Shown piece after piece: positions 1-5,762 of a DNA stretch of 6,290 nucleotides. Where the stretch lies: contig DBIS01000356.1 in NCBI GenBank assembly GCA_002296975.1, forward strand, positions 1 to 6,290. The letters are read 5' to 3'. Numbering within the stretch: the first letter of the stretch is position 1; every line of letters starts with the position of its first letter. Origin of the DNA: Deltaproteobacteria bacterium UBA796. GTDB taxonomy: Bacteria; Myxococcota_A; UBA796. The notes below the pieces were generated by a model. The model saw only the letters and a program-made list of their open reading frames with translations. It ran no database searches and was not told where the DNA came from. Position numbers and translations under genes: made by a program.

Positions 1-54
1 GCCCCCGTGTCGGGAAGCGCCCCCGTGTCGGGAAGCGCCCCCGTGTCGGCTGGA
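1..54. repeat. 18-bp direct tandem repeat, about 2.7 copies
   Basis: The unit GCCCCCGTGTCGGGAAGC is present exactly at 1-18 and 19-36. The first 13 bases recur at 37-49, after which the match decays. The unit length is a multiple of three. In the minus-strand lipoprotein frame it encodes the hexapeptide DTGALP, so copy-number change would lengthen or shorten the linker without a frameshift. The array begins at base 1, so more copies may lie outside the window. Confidence 0.85.
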
Positions 55-185
55 GTCCCAGTGTCCGGTGAGCCCGAGTCGCTTTGGGTGTCGCTTGGCA
101 ATAGATGTTTGGCAGCAGCGCCGGGTGTCTTGACGCAGCCGGCCAAAGCTGACCAAGTGAACAAGGTCAAAGTGATTGGATTCAT
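1..185 (-). CDS. Candidate lipoprotein with DTG-rich linker, 5' part only (runs off window edge)
   Basis: The minus strand starts with ATG at 185-183 and stays open to position 1, giving 61 codons without a stop. The product begins MNPITLTLFTWSALAGC, a short hydrophobic stretch ending in a good lipobox (L-A-G-C, Cys17). This predicts signal peptidase II cleavage and lipid anchoring. After Cys17 comes a low-complexity linker rich in Asp, Thr, Gly, Pro and Ala, with the hexapeptide DTGALP repeated. Such linkers are common just after the lipid anchor in envelope lipoproteins, so the functional domain should lie beyond the window. The ATG is the only possible start, because an in-frame TGA lies five codons upstream (200-198). 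It overlaps the stop of the upstream minus-strand ORF as ATGA, which suggests translational coupling. The weak points are that the n-region has no Lys or Arg, and that no clear ribosome binding site is seen. Function unknown. Confidence 0.5.
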   Translation of the reverse strand, partial: MNPITLTLFTWSALAGCVKTPGAAAKHLLPSDTQSDSGSPDTGTPADTGALPDTGALPDTG

Positions 186-934
186 CGCTTTGCAAACTCA
201 TCTGTGGTCACTCGAGCTGCGATTCCCAATCGGGGGTCCAAGGCGATCAGGCCATGGCTCCCGATGCATTGGTGAAGCGAGTGGTTGTTCATCGCGTCTG
301 TCAGCCGGTAACTGGCGACCACAGTGGATTGGGCCAGGTACAACTCGTCCAAAACCAGTGTGTGGCAAAAACCCCATGGGTTTGCGCCGAGCGCTGGGGT
401 GATGGTTGGGGTTGACAGCACGGGTTGGCCCTCTTTGTTGAAAATATGAAGACCGGGGGAGATTGCATACAGCCAGTTGTCATGAACAAGCACTGTGTGG
501 CCGGGATGAGGCTGCGAGGTGGCGTGACTGCTCGGCGCACTCCAGACCGTCTCCGATTGCCCGATAGTCACCCGATCGTGGGGGTTGAACTCAAGCGTAT
601 GGGCCTTGTTTTTTGTGCCTGATGAGCCTCGGCTTTGTGCTCCCCGAGCAATATCCACCAGATTCGCCCGCGTCGGAATGTTGTGCCAGGTGGCCAAGCG
701 AGCAGCTTGAACGGTATCGAAGGTCTTAGGTTTGAGGTGCTTTTGGCACTCGGCAACAGCGCGATGGAGGGTGGCCTCACCGTGGTGGGCCTGTACTGTC
801 TGGTGGTGCGCGCCAGTCAAAAATTCAAAATGAGACACCGACCAGTCAGCGCCGTTTCGGCCAGACTGCTCAACGTTCACATCTTGTGTGCCCACGCTTA
901 CCCGGTGGTTTCCCGTTTGTTTTGACCAGTACAT
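182..934 (-). CDS. Hypothetical protein, 250 aa, unrecognised
   Basis: I do not recognise this family. I chose the ATG at 934-932 because GAGGG (943-939 on the minus strand) sits 4 nt upstream. A GTG at 985-983 would add 17 residues but has no better signal. The product starts MYWSKQTGNHR and has no signal peptide or membrane segment. The N-terminal 120 residues are polar. The C-terminal half has short beta-like blocks (around residues 146-166, 189-208 and 225-240), loosely like propeller strands, but this is only an impression. In favour of a real gene: it is the longest open frame here, both plus-strand frames examined are repeatedly stopped, it has a plausible ribosome binding site, and its TGA overlaps the next minus-strand ATG as ATGA. 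Against: histidine is unusually frequent (about 8%), and third-position GC near the 3' end is lower than in the plus-strand genes. It could be a decaying or spurious frame. It is divergent from the pyrimidine genes and need not be related to them. Confidence 0.45.
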   Translation of the reverse strand: MYWSKQTGNHRVSVGTQDVNVEQSGRNGADWSVSHFEFLTGAHHQTVQAHHGEATLHRAVAECQKHLKPKTFDTVQAARLATWHNIPTRANLVDIARGAQSRGSSGTKNKAHTLEFNPHDRVTIGQSETVWSAPSSHATSQPHPGHTVLVHDNWLYAISPGLHIFNKEGQPVLSTPTITPALGANPWGFCHTLVLDELYLAQSTVVASYRLTDAMNNHSLHQCIGSHGLIALDPRLGIAARVTTDEFAKR

Positions 935-938
935 CTCG

Positions 939-943
939 CCCTC
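939..943 (-). promoter_or_regulatory. Ribosome binding site deciding the start of the 250-aa minus-strand ORF
   Basis: On the minus strand GAGGG lies 4 nt before the ATG at 934-932. It is the main reason for preferring that start to the upstream GTG at 985. Confidence 0.4.
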
Positions 944-1019
944 GTTCTGTACGCTATCATCGATTACCGGCACCCCCCAGCCCACCCCGTTACGCCCTAA
1001 GCGTTCCTTTTACCCAGCC

Positions 1020-1024
1020 GGAGA
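1020..1024 (+). promoter_or_regulatory. Ribosome binding site of beta-ureidopropionase gene
   Basis: GGAGA lies 8 nt before the ATG at 1033 and supports that start. Confidence 0.6.
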
Positions 1025-1032
1025 ACTAAAGC

Positions 1033-1914
1033 ATGGCCCAGTCAAAACCTCATGTCGTCCGTTGCGGATTGATTCAATGTGCAAACCCCATCAACGATGA
1101 GAGCGTTCCGGTCGCGGATATCCAAAAGGCGATGTACGACAAACACATTCCCTTTATCGAAGAGGCGGGTGAAAAAGGCGTCCAGATTCTTTGTTTGCAA
1201 GAGATATTTAACGGTCCGTACTTTTGCCCCAGTCAAGACCCTCGCTGGTATGCTGCGGCGGAATCGATCCCTGGCCCAACCACAGACCTGTTGTCCGAAT
1301 ACGCCAAGAAATACGATATGGTCATCGTGGTCAGCCTGTATGAAAAAGCCGACCGTCGAGGGGTTTACTTCAACACCGCCGCGGTCATCGACGCCGATGG
1401 CACCTATTTGGGTAAATACCGCAAGCAGCACATCCCTCAGGTGGCTGGATTTTGGGAGAAGTTCTTTTTCACACCAGGCGACGGTGGCTACCCGGTCTTC
1501 GACACCAAATACGCCAAAGTGGGCGTGTACATCTGCTACGATCGACACTTCCCAGAAGGCGCGCGGTGTTTGGGTCTCAACGGTGCCGAGATCGTTTTCA
1601 ACCCGTCGGCGACCGTCGCGGGCTTAAGCCAGTACCTCTGGAAGCTCGAGCAGCCCGCACACGCTGTGGCCAATGGCTACTTTGTCGGGGCCATTAATCG
1701 TGTGGGTACCGAAGCCCCGTGGAATATCGGCAAGTTCTATGGCACATCGTATTTCGTCAACCCCAAAGGCCAGTTCGAGGCCACGGGCTCAGAGGATGAC
1801 GATGAGTTGGTGGTCGCCGATTTGGATTTGTCGATGATCGACGAGGTGCGCAACACTTGGCAGTTTTACCGCGACCGTCGCCCAGATGCTTACGGCGAAA
1901 TCAACGAGCGCTAA
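1033..1914 (+). CDS. pydC: Beta-ureidopropionase (N-carbamoyl-beta-alanine amidohydrolase), nitrilase superfamily
   Basis: Predicted cytoplasmic hydrolase converting N-carbamoyl-beta-alanine (from uracil) or N-carbamoyl-beta-aminoisobutyrate (from thymine) to the beta-amino acid, CO2 and ammonia. This is the third step of reductive pyrimidine degradation. The 293-residue protein is one full carbon-nitrogen hydrolase domain. The catalytic triad is visible: Glu57 in LCLQEIF, Lys131 in KYRKQHIP and Cys168 in VYICYDRHFPE. Glu142 in GFWEKFFF matches the extra active-site glutamate of the superfamily. The length is usual for a bacterial single-domain member and nothing looks broken. The start has a ribosome binding site 8 nt upstream. 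The dihydropyrimidinase gene begins 15 bp after the stop, and this pairing is what lifts the call above a generic nitrilase-fold amidase. Many bacterial pathways use an unrelated M20-family enzyme for this step, so the symbol reflects function, not that family. N-carbamoyl-D-amino acid hydrolase or N-carbamoylputrescine amidase are the alternatives. Confidence 0.9.
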   Translation: MAQSKPHVVRCGLIQCANPINDESVPVADIQKAMYDKHIPFIEEAGEKGVQILCLQEIFNGPYFCPSQDPRWYAAAESIPGPTTDLLSEYAKKYDMVIVVSLYEKADRRGVYFNTAAVIDADGTYLGKYRKQHIPQVAGFWEKFFFTPGDGGYPVFDTKYAKVGVYICYDRHFPEGARCLGLNGAEIVFNPSATVAGLSQYLWKLEQPAHAVANGYFVGAINRVGTEAPWNIGKFYGTSYFVNPKGQFEATGSEDDDELVVADLDLSMIDEVRNTWQFYRDRRPDAYGEINER

Positions 1915-1918
1915 ATTT

Positions 1919-1924
1919 AGGAGG
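1919..1924 (+). promoter_or_regulatory. Strong ribosome binding site of dihydropyrimidinase gene
   Basis: AGGAGG lies 5 nt before ATG 1930, in the 15-bp gap after the beta-ureidopropionase stop. It is a near-consensus Shine-Dalgarno sequence and fixes the start. Confidence 0.8.
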
Positions 1925-1929
1925 ACCAT

Positions 1930-3372
1930 ATGTCTATCATTATTCGTGGCGGCACCGTCGTAAACGCTGGCTCAGAGGCTTGTGCTGATGTGCTGATTGT
2001 CGGTGGCCAGATCGCTGCGGTCGGTTCAGATCTCGACGCTCCAGCCGGTGCGCGGGAGATCGACGCTTTGGGTGCTTTTGTGATGCCCGGTGGCATCGAT
2101 CCGCACACGCATATGGAGCTGCCTTTCATGGGCACGGTGGCCTCTGAGGACTTCTTTTCGGGCACATCTGCGGCTGCTGCAGGTGGCACCACCATGTGCA
2201 TCGATTTTGTGATTCCTGCCCCTCAAGAAAATATCGTTGAAGCCTGGAAAAAGTGGCGGGAATGGTCTCAAAAGGCCGCCTGTGACCACAGTTTTCATGT
2301 GGCCATCACTTGGTGGGACGACACGGTCAGCCGTGACATGGGCATCTTGACTCAAGAGTACGGCGTGAACTCCTTTAAGCATTTTATGGCCTACAAAGGC
2401 GCCATTATGTGCGACGACGAGGTGCTGGTCAACAGCTTCTCACGTGCCCGTGATTTGGGTGCAATCGCCTCGGTCCACGCCGAAAATGGCGAATTGGTAC
2501 ACCGGCTTCAGCAAGAGATTTTTGCCAAAGGCATCACCGGTCCAGAGGGGCATCCACTTTCTCGGCCTCCTGAAGTTGAGGGCGAGGCTGCCAACCGGGC
2601 CATTCGCATTGCCGAAGTACTGGGTGTGCCGCTTTATCTCGTTCACACCAGCTGTATCGATGCCCTCGAGGCCGTCACCCGGGCCAAACTTGAGGGTCAG
2701 CGGGTGTTTGCTGAGGTGCTTGCACAGCATTTGCTGATCGACGATTCGGTTTACCGAAACAAAGATTGGCGCTTTGCAGCCCATCACGTGATGAGCCCGC
2801 CTTTCCGGTCGAAAGAACATCAGGCCGCTTTATGGCGTGGGTTGCAGTCGGGCATGATTCAGACCACAGCCACTGACCATTGTTGCTTTTGCACCCCGCA
2901 AAAAGAGGCTGGGCTCGACGATTTTCGCGCCATCCCCAACGGCACCAATGGCATCGAGGACCGGATGAGCGTGATCTGGGAGCATGGTGTGCGCACAGGA
3001 AAACTCACCCCGAGCGAGTTTGTTGCGGTCACATCGACCAACGCTGCCAAAATCTTCAATATTCACCCGCGAAAAGGTGTGATCGCACCCGGTGCCGACG
3101 CAGATGTTGTGGTCTGGGATCCAGAAGCTAGCCGGACGATTTCGGCCAAAACCCACAATCAAAACATCGACTTCAGCATTTACGAAGGCATGACCGTCAC
3201 CGGGATTCCCGCTCTCACCATCAGCCAAGGCAAAGTGGTTTACGAAGACGGAGAACTCAAAACAGTTCGTGGTGCTGGTCGCTACATCAATCGGCCGTGT
3301 TTTCCAGGATACTGGCACAACCAGACCCTCAGAAATCAACTGGCTGAGCCCACCGCTGTAGATCGCAGTTGA
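1930..3372 (+). CDS. hydA: Dihydropyrimidinase / D-hydantoinase
   Basis: Cytoplasmic cyclic amidohydrolase that opens 5,6-dihydrouracil or dihydrothymine to the N-carbamoyl-beta-amino acid, step two of reductive pyrimidine degradation; many members also open hydantoins. The 480-residue length is normal for the family. The binuclear metal site is complete: His59 and His61 in GGIDPHTHMELP, the carboxylated Lys156 in FKHFMAYKG, His183 in ASVHAENG, His239 in YLVHTSC and Asp316 in ATDHCCF. Tyr155 and the segment IPNGTNGIEDRM (335-346) match the substrate-binding positions. The C-terminal PTAV motif (474-477) resembles the tail seen in bacterial dihydropyrimidinases. The gene is also called pydB in pyrimidine operons. 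Downstream, its TGA overlaps a TTG that may start the next ORF. Whether the preferred substrate is dihydropyrimidine or hydantoin cannot be read from the sequence, but the neighbouring ureidopropionase and nucleobase permease favour dihydropyrimidine. Confidence 0.95.
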   Translation: MSIIIRGGTVVNAGSEACADVLIVGGQIAAVGSDLDAPAGAREIDALGAFVMPGGIDPHTHMELPFMGTVASEDFFSGTSAAAAGGTTMCIDFVIPAPQENIVEAWKKWREWSQKAACDHSFHVAITWWDDTVSRDMGILTQEYGVNSFKHFMAYKGAIMCDDEVLVNSFSRARDLGAIASVHAENGELVHRLQQEIFAKGITGPEGHPLSRPPEVEGEAANRAIRIAEVLGVPLYLVHTSCIDALEAVTRAKLEGQRVFAEVLAQHLLIDDSVYRNKDWRFAAHHVMSPPFRSKEHQAALWRGLQSGMIQTTATDHCCFCTPQKEAGLDDFRAIPNGTNGIEDRMSVIWEHGVRTGKLTPSEFVAVTSTNAAKIFNIHPRKGVIAPGADADVVVWDPEASRTISAKTHNQNIDFSIYEGMTVTGIPALTISQGKVVYEDGELKTVRGAGRYINRPCFPGYWHNQTLRNQLAEPTAVDRS

Positions 3373-3989
3373 GTCGCATCGTTTTCCACGGCTGCCTCGG
3401 CCTAAGCTTGTGTTTGCTTCATTCTTTGCCTTCAGCGAAAGCCATGGGCTTAAAAAAGACGAGTTCCGTACAGGATAATTGTGTGATTACCATCAAGCGT
3501 GAGGCCGCCAGCTCATTGCTCCAAGAGCTCCGAAATCTGGGACTGGAAGCATTTGACTTTCCAAAGGCCTTTCCCGCAAAGGCACCGAAGCCAGCCACCG
3601 ATAAGCCACTGAATGCAGGTGGAGTTGGCCCGAAAGGCGCGGCTGTATTTTGGGCCAGTTCGGAGGGGACACCCTTTGTTGACGCCCAACTGTTCGGTCA
3701 TCTTACCGTGGTCATGGTGCCAGCGATGGCCCCGGGTGAGCAGGCCCAAGTGGGGCGGGTTGGCCCACACCCGATCCAAGAAATACCTCAGTTGATTCAG
3801 CAGCTTATAGAGGCTGACGTCATCGGAACCTATGTGCATCTCGGGTCGACCCTGTGCCTCGAGAACATCCCAGGTGGGCTACACATTAGGGGTTCGCACA
3901 CCTACATGACCAACACCGAGAACATCGATGCTTTGGATTTTAAGGTTGTGGTCGAGCCCAGTGGGCTTATTCTTGTGAGCAACTCCTGA
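3369..3989 (+). CDS. Unknown protein, 206 aa, probably exported
   Basis: I do not recognise the family. The frame starts with TTG at 3369, overlapping the dihydropyrimidinase stop as TTGA, so translation could be coupled. From that start the N terminus reads like a Sec signal peptide: Arg3, a hydrophobic core at about residues 4-20, then PSAKA with an Ala-X-Ala cleavage site after Ala25. The alternative start is ATG 3444, residue 26, directly after the predicted cleavage point. It would give a 181-residue cytoplasmic protein, and neither start has a strong ribosome binding site. The rest is one compact-looking domain. A segment rich in Pro, Ala and Lys (66-80) is followed by hydrophobic strands (91-95, 110-118), a helix-like QLIQQLIEAD (141-150) and a C-terminal beta-rich half with three histidines (157, 172, 177). 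There are no transmembrane segments after the signal. It lies in line with the pyrimidine genes, but no role can be assigned. Confidence 0.6.
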   Translation: MSRIVFHGCLGLSLCLLHSLPSAKAMGLKKTSSVQDNCVITIKREAASSLLQELRNLGLEAFDFPKAFPAKAPKPATDKPLNAGGVGPKGAAVFWASSEGTPFVDAQLFGHLTVVMVPAMAPGEQAQVGRVGPHPIQEIPQLIQQLIEADVIGTYVHLGSTLCLENIPGGLHIRGSHTYMTNTENIDALDFKVVVEPSGLILVSNS

Positions 3990-4071
3990 TACAGGGGCGC
4001 CTGGCTTGTCGGATTTTCAGTACAGAAACATCTAAAATGGTGGTCGGAATACCCCCTCGACCGGCAATGAG

Positions 4072-4251
4072 GTGTCCGATGAAGCGCTAGCGCTTCATGA
4101 GGTCGTCGGGAATCACGGCTATGTGCCGATGGCGGTGCACGAAAATGGCACCACCGACTTGGCTAACCCTTGGGGCTCATCCCATGTTCAGGGCCTGTCT
4201 ATCAACGACTTTATGCGCTTTTTCAACCATCTTCGGGTTGTAAACGCCTGA
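4072..4251 (+). CDS. Possible small protein, 59 aa, or 3' remnant of a larger gene
   Basis: The frame runs from GTG 4072 to TGA 4249-4251. The product starts MSDEALALHEVVGNHG and ends with FMRFFNHLRVVNA. It looks protein-like: an acidic N-terminal helix, a Gly/Asn/Pro-containing middle (HENGTTDLANPWGSSH), and an amphipathic C-terminal helix with basic and aromatic residues. It has no signal peptide or membrane segment. The frame is open upstream to a TAA at 4033-4035 but contains no other usual start, and no good ribosome binding site precedes the GTG. It may therefore be a small gene or the surviving end of a gene whose front has been lost. Its first codons contain the 20-bp palindrome. I do not recognise a family. 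Confidence 0.4.
   Translation: MSDEALALHEVVGNHGYVPMAVHENGTTDLANPWGSSHVQGLSINDFMRFFNHLRVVNA
4079..4098. repeat. Perfect 20-bp palindrome
   Basis: ATGAAGCGCTAGCGCTTCAT equals its own reverse complement over all 20 bases; the flanking bases (G and G) do not pair. It has no central loop, so it suits a dimeric DNA-binding protein better than an RNA hairpin, and no T run follows, which argues against a terminator. It lies about 230 bp before the permease start and inside the possible 59-codon ORF. Its role as an operator is inference. Confidence 0.6.
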
Positions 4252-4321
4252 GAAGGCCCAAGCATAAAGAGCCGCTCGCCCGCCCATTGATTAGCCTAGT
4301 TTGCACATGCGCTTTTTAGAT

Positions 4322-4326
4322 GGAGG
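4322..4326 (+). promoter_or_regulatory. Ribosome binding site deciding the permease start
   Basis: GGAGG lies 5 nt before ATG 4332. The earlier in-frame ATG at 4320 overlaps this site and has no comparable sequence upstream, so 4332 is the better start. Confidence 0.75.
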
Positions 4327-4331
4327 CAACC

Positions 4332-5762
4332 ATGTCGAGTCCCGCTCCCCAGCCCGAGTTGATCTACGGTATCGATGACAGTCCACCCCCGGTCGAAACC
4401 GTGGTGTTGGGCCTTCAGCATTATCTGACCATGTTTGGTTCTACCTTGGCCATTCCGCTGATTATTTCGGGGCCACTCGGACTGACCGACCCGACAGAGC
4501 TTGGCTGGTTGATCGCCACGATGTTTTTTGTGAGCGGCATCACCACCCTGTTGCAGACCACTTGGGGAAATCGTCTGCCCATCGTTCAGGGCGGGACATT
4601 CTCCTTTTTGGCGCCGACCTTCGCAATCTGTGGCATGGCTGCGTTGGCTGAGGCCGGTTGGCAGGTTCGGATGCAGCATGTTCAGGGTGCCATCATCTTG
4701 GGTGCTGTGGCCGAAATCGCCATCGGTGCGAGCGGGCTTATCGGTAAGATGCTTCGGTTTGTCGGGCCCATCACCATTGCGCCGACCATTGCACTCATCG
4801 GCTTGAGCTTGTTTAAATTTGGCGCACCCACCGCCGGAAAGCACTGGCCGATTGGTGGCCTGACCATCGCTTTGATCATCCTGTTTTCTCAGTATTTGCG
4901 CCGTAAAAATCGGGCTTTTGAGTTGTACCCAATCTTGATGGCCATTTTGGGTGCTTGGGGCGTGGCCGCCTTGTGTACATATGCGGGTGTTTTCGAGCCA
5001 GGTCACCCTTCGTATACATCGATGGACAACCTGAGTGCCGCACCTTGGTTTCGAATTCCCACACCGTTTCAATGGGGCATGCCGCAGTTCACCCTCGCCG
5101 CATTTGTAGGCATGTTCGCGGGCTACATCGCCTCGATGGTGGAGAGCATTGGTGATTATTACGCTTGCGCTCGGCTAGCAGGTGCGCCCACGCCAGACGC
5201 CAAGACCATCAACCGGGGTATCACCTTCGAAGGCATCGGCTGTTTGATCGCCGGAATCTTTGGTTCGGGCAACGGAACCACGAGCTATTCGGAGAACATC
5301 GGCGCTATTGGGCTTACCCGGGTAGGCTCGCGCAGGGTCGTTCAGGCGGGTGCAATTTTGATGATTGTGCTCGGCATGGTCAGCAAGTTCGGGGCATTGT
5401 TTACCACCATTCCACAGCCGATTGTCGGTGGAATGTACTGTGCGATGTTCGGAATGATCGCCTCAGTAGGGCTCTCCAACCTGCAGTTCGTCAATCTCAA
5501 CTCTGCGCGGAATCTCTTTATTTTGGGTTTCGCCTTCTTCATGGGGTTGAGCTTACCCGAGTACTTCAACGCCACACCGTTCGATTCTGGCTTGTTGTGG
5601 GTGGACAATATCGTGAACACCCTGGGTAAAACCGGCATGGCGGTGGGTGCATTCCTGGCCCTGATTTTGGACAACACCATTCCTGGTACGCCGGAAGAGC
5701 GCGGACTTGTGGCCTTCAGCCAGCGCAATGATATCGAGCCACCCTTGGAGGAGAAATCATGA
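4332..5762 (+). CDS. NCS2/NAT-family nucleobase permease (uracil/xanthine type)
   Basis: Inner-membrane nucleobase transporter, expected to be a proton or cation symporter, with 476 residues from ATG 4332. The N terminus carries the family hallmark ETVVLGLQHYLTMFGSTLAIPL (residues 22-43), then IVQGGTFSFLAP and a succession of hydrophobic segments consistent with the usual 14-helix fold. The TM8 region has Glu271 in MVESIGDYYACARL. The NAT signature is ENIGAIGLTR (321-330). The glutamates in TM8 and at the first NAT position correspond to the two uracil-contacting glutamates of E. coli UraA. The surrounding text, from the TM8 block through VGSRRVVQ to NLQFVNLNSARNLF, resembles the animal and plant NAT/SLC23 branch more than UraA, so xanthine or another base remains possible. 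Import of pyrimidine for the upstream hydrolases fits the context. The stop overlaps the aldehyde dehydrogenase start as ATGA, so the two are likely co-translated. Confidence 0.94.
   Translation: MSSPAPQPELIYGIDDSPPPVETVVLGLQHYLTMFGSTLAIPLIISGPLGLTDPTELGWLIATMFFVSGITTLLQTTWGNRLPIVQGGTFSFLAPTFAICGMAALAEAGWQVRMQHVQGAIILGAVAEIAIGASGLIGKMLRFVGPITIAPTIALIGLSLFKFGAPTAGKHWPIGGLTIALIILFSQYLRRKNRAFELYPILMAILGAWGVAALCTYAGVFEPGHPSYTSMDNLSAAPWFRIPTPFQWGMPQFTLAAFVGMFAGYIASMVESIGDYYACARLAGAPTPDAKTINRGITFEGIGCLIAGIFGSGNGTTSYSENIGAIGLTRVGSRRVVQAGAILMIVLGMVSKFGALFTTIPQPIVGGMYCAMFGMIASVGLSNLQFVNLNSARNLFILGFAFFMGLSLPEYFNATPFDSGLLWVDNIVNTLGKTGMAVGAFLALILDNTIPGTPEERGLVAFSQRNDIEPPLEEKS
5747..5753 (+). promoter_or_regulatory. 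Ribosome binding site of the aldehyde dehydrogenase gene
   Basis: GGAGGAG, inside the last codons of the permease gene, ends 5 nt before ATG 5759. It supports a coupled start at the ATGA overlap. Confidence 0.75.

Larger units (their letters stand above)
935..1032. other. Divergent intergenic region, 98 bp
   Basis: This interval separates the minus-strand ORF start (934) from the beta-ureidopropionase start (1033). It is the natural place for the promoter of the pyrimidine operon and for one driving the minus-strand pair. I looked for paired -35 and -10 boxes and found none convincing, and no clear palindromic operator. If the minus-strand ORF starts at GTG 985, only 47 bp remain. Confidence 0.4.
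3990..4331 (+). other. 342-bp gap between the 206-aa ORF and the permease gene
   Basis: This is the longest stretch without a confident gene. It holds a possible 59-codon ORF (4072-4251), a perfect 20-bp palindrome (4079-4098) and, at 4033-4038, a TAAAAT hexamer that resembles a -10 box but lacks a well-spaced -35. I see no stem-loop followed by a T run that would serve as an intrinsic terminator. The break in tight gene packing suggests that the permease and aldehyde dehydrogenase may have their own promoter here. Confidence 0.5.

Noticed and set aside
7..402. Plus-strand 131-codon frame containing the repeat (GSAPVS-type repeats)
   Set aside because: It is antisense to the lipobox-containing minus-strand frame, has no ribosome binding site in the window, and its sequence after the repeat is Arg/Gly/Pro-rich with no protein-like pattern.
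635..925. Plus-strand 96-codon frame with a hydrophobic middle
   Set aside because: It overlaps the longer minus-strand ORF, has no good start signal and no recognisable motif; kept only as a reminder that coding in 182-934 is not certain.
922..960. TTGACC (922-927) followed by TACGCT and TATCAT as a possible promoter for the pyrimidine operon
   Set aside because: The spacings to the candidate -10 boxes are 22 and 27 bp, and the -10 matches are poor.
4033..4038. TAAAAT as a -10 box for the 59-codon ORF or permease
   Set aside because: The hexamer matches 5 of 6, but the only -35-like sequence (TTGTCG, 4006-4011) is 21 bp away; too weak to list as a promoter.
4097..4243. 48-codon ATG frame overlapping the 59-codon ORF
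   Set aside because: Its translation is rich in Cys, Arg, Thr and Met without structure, as expected for a shifted reading of the more protein-like frame.
4248..4259. Hairpin GCCT-GAGA-AGGC after the 59-codon ORF as a terminator
   Set aside because: The stem is only 4 bp and no T run follows.
4296..5072. Minus-strand 258-codon frame inside the permease gene
   Set aside because: It is antisense to a clearly conserved membrane transporter and has a Gln/His/Arg/Gly-rich, shadow-like composition.
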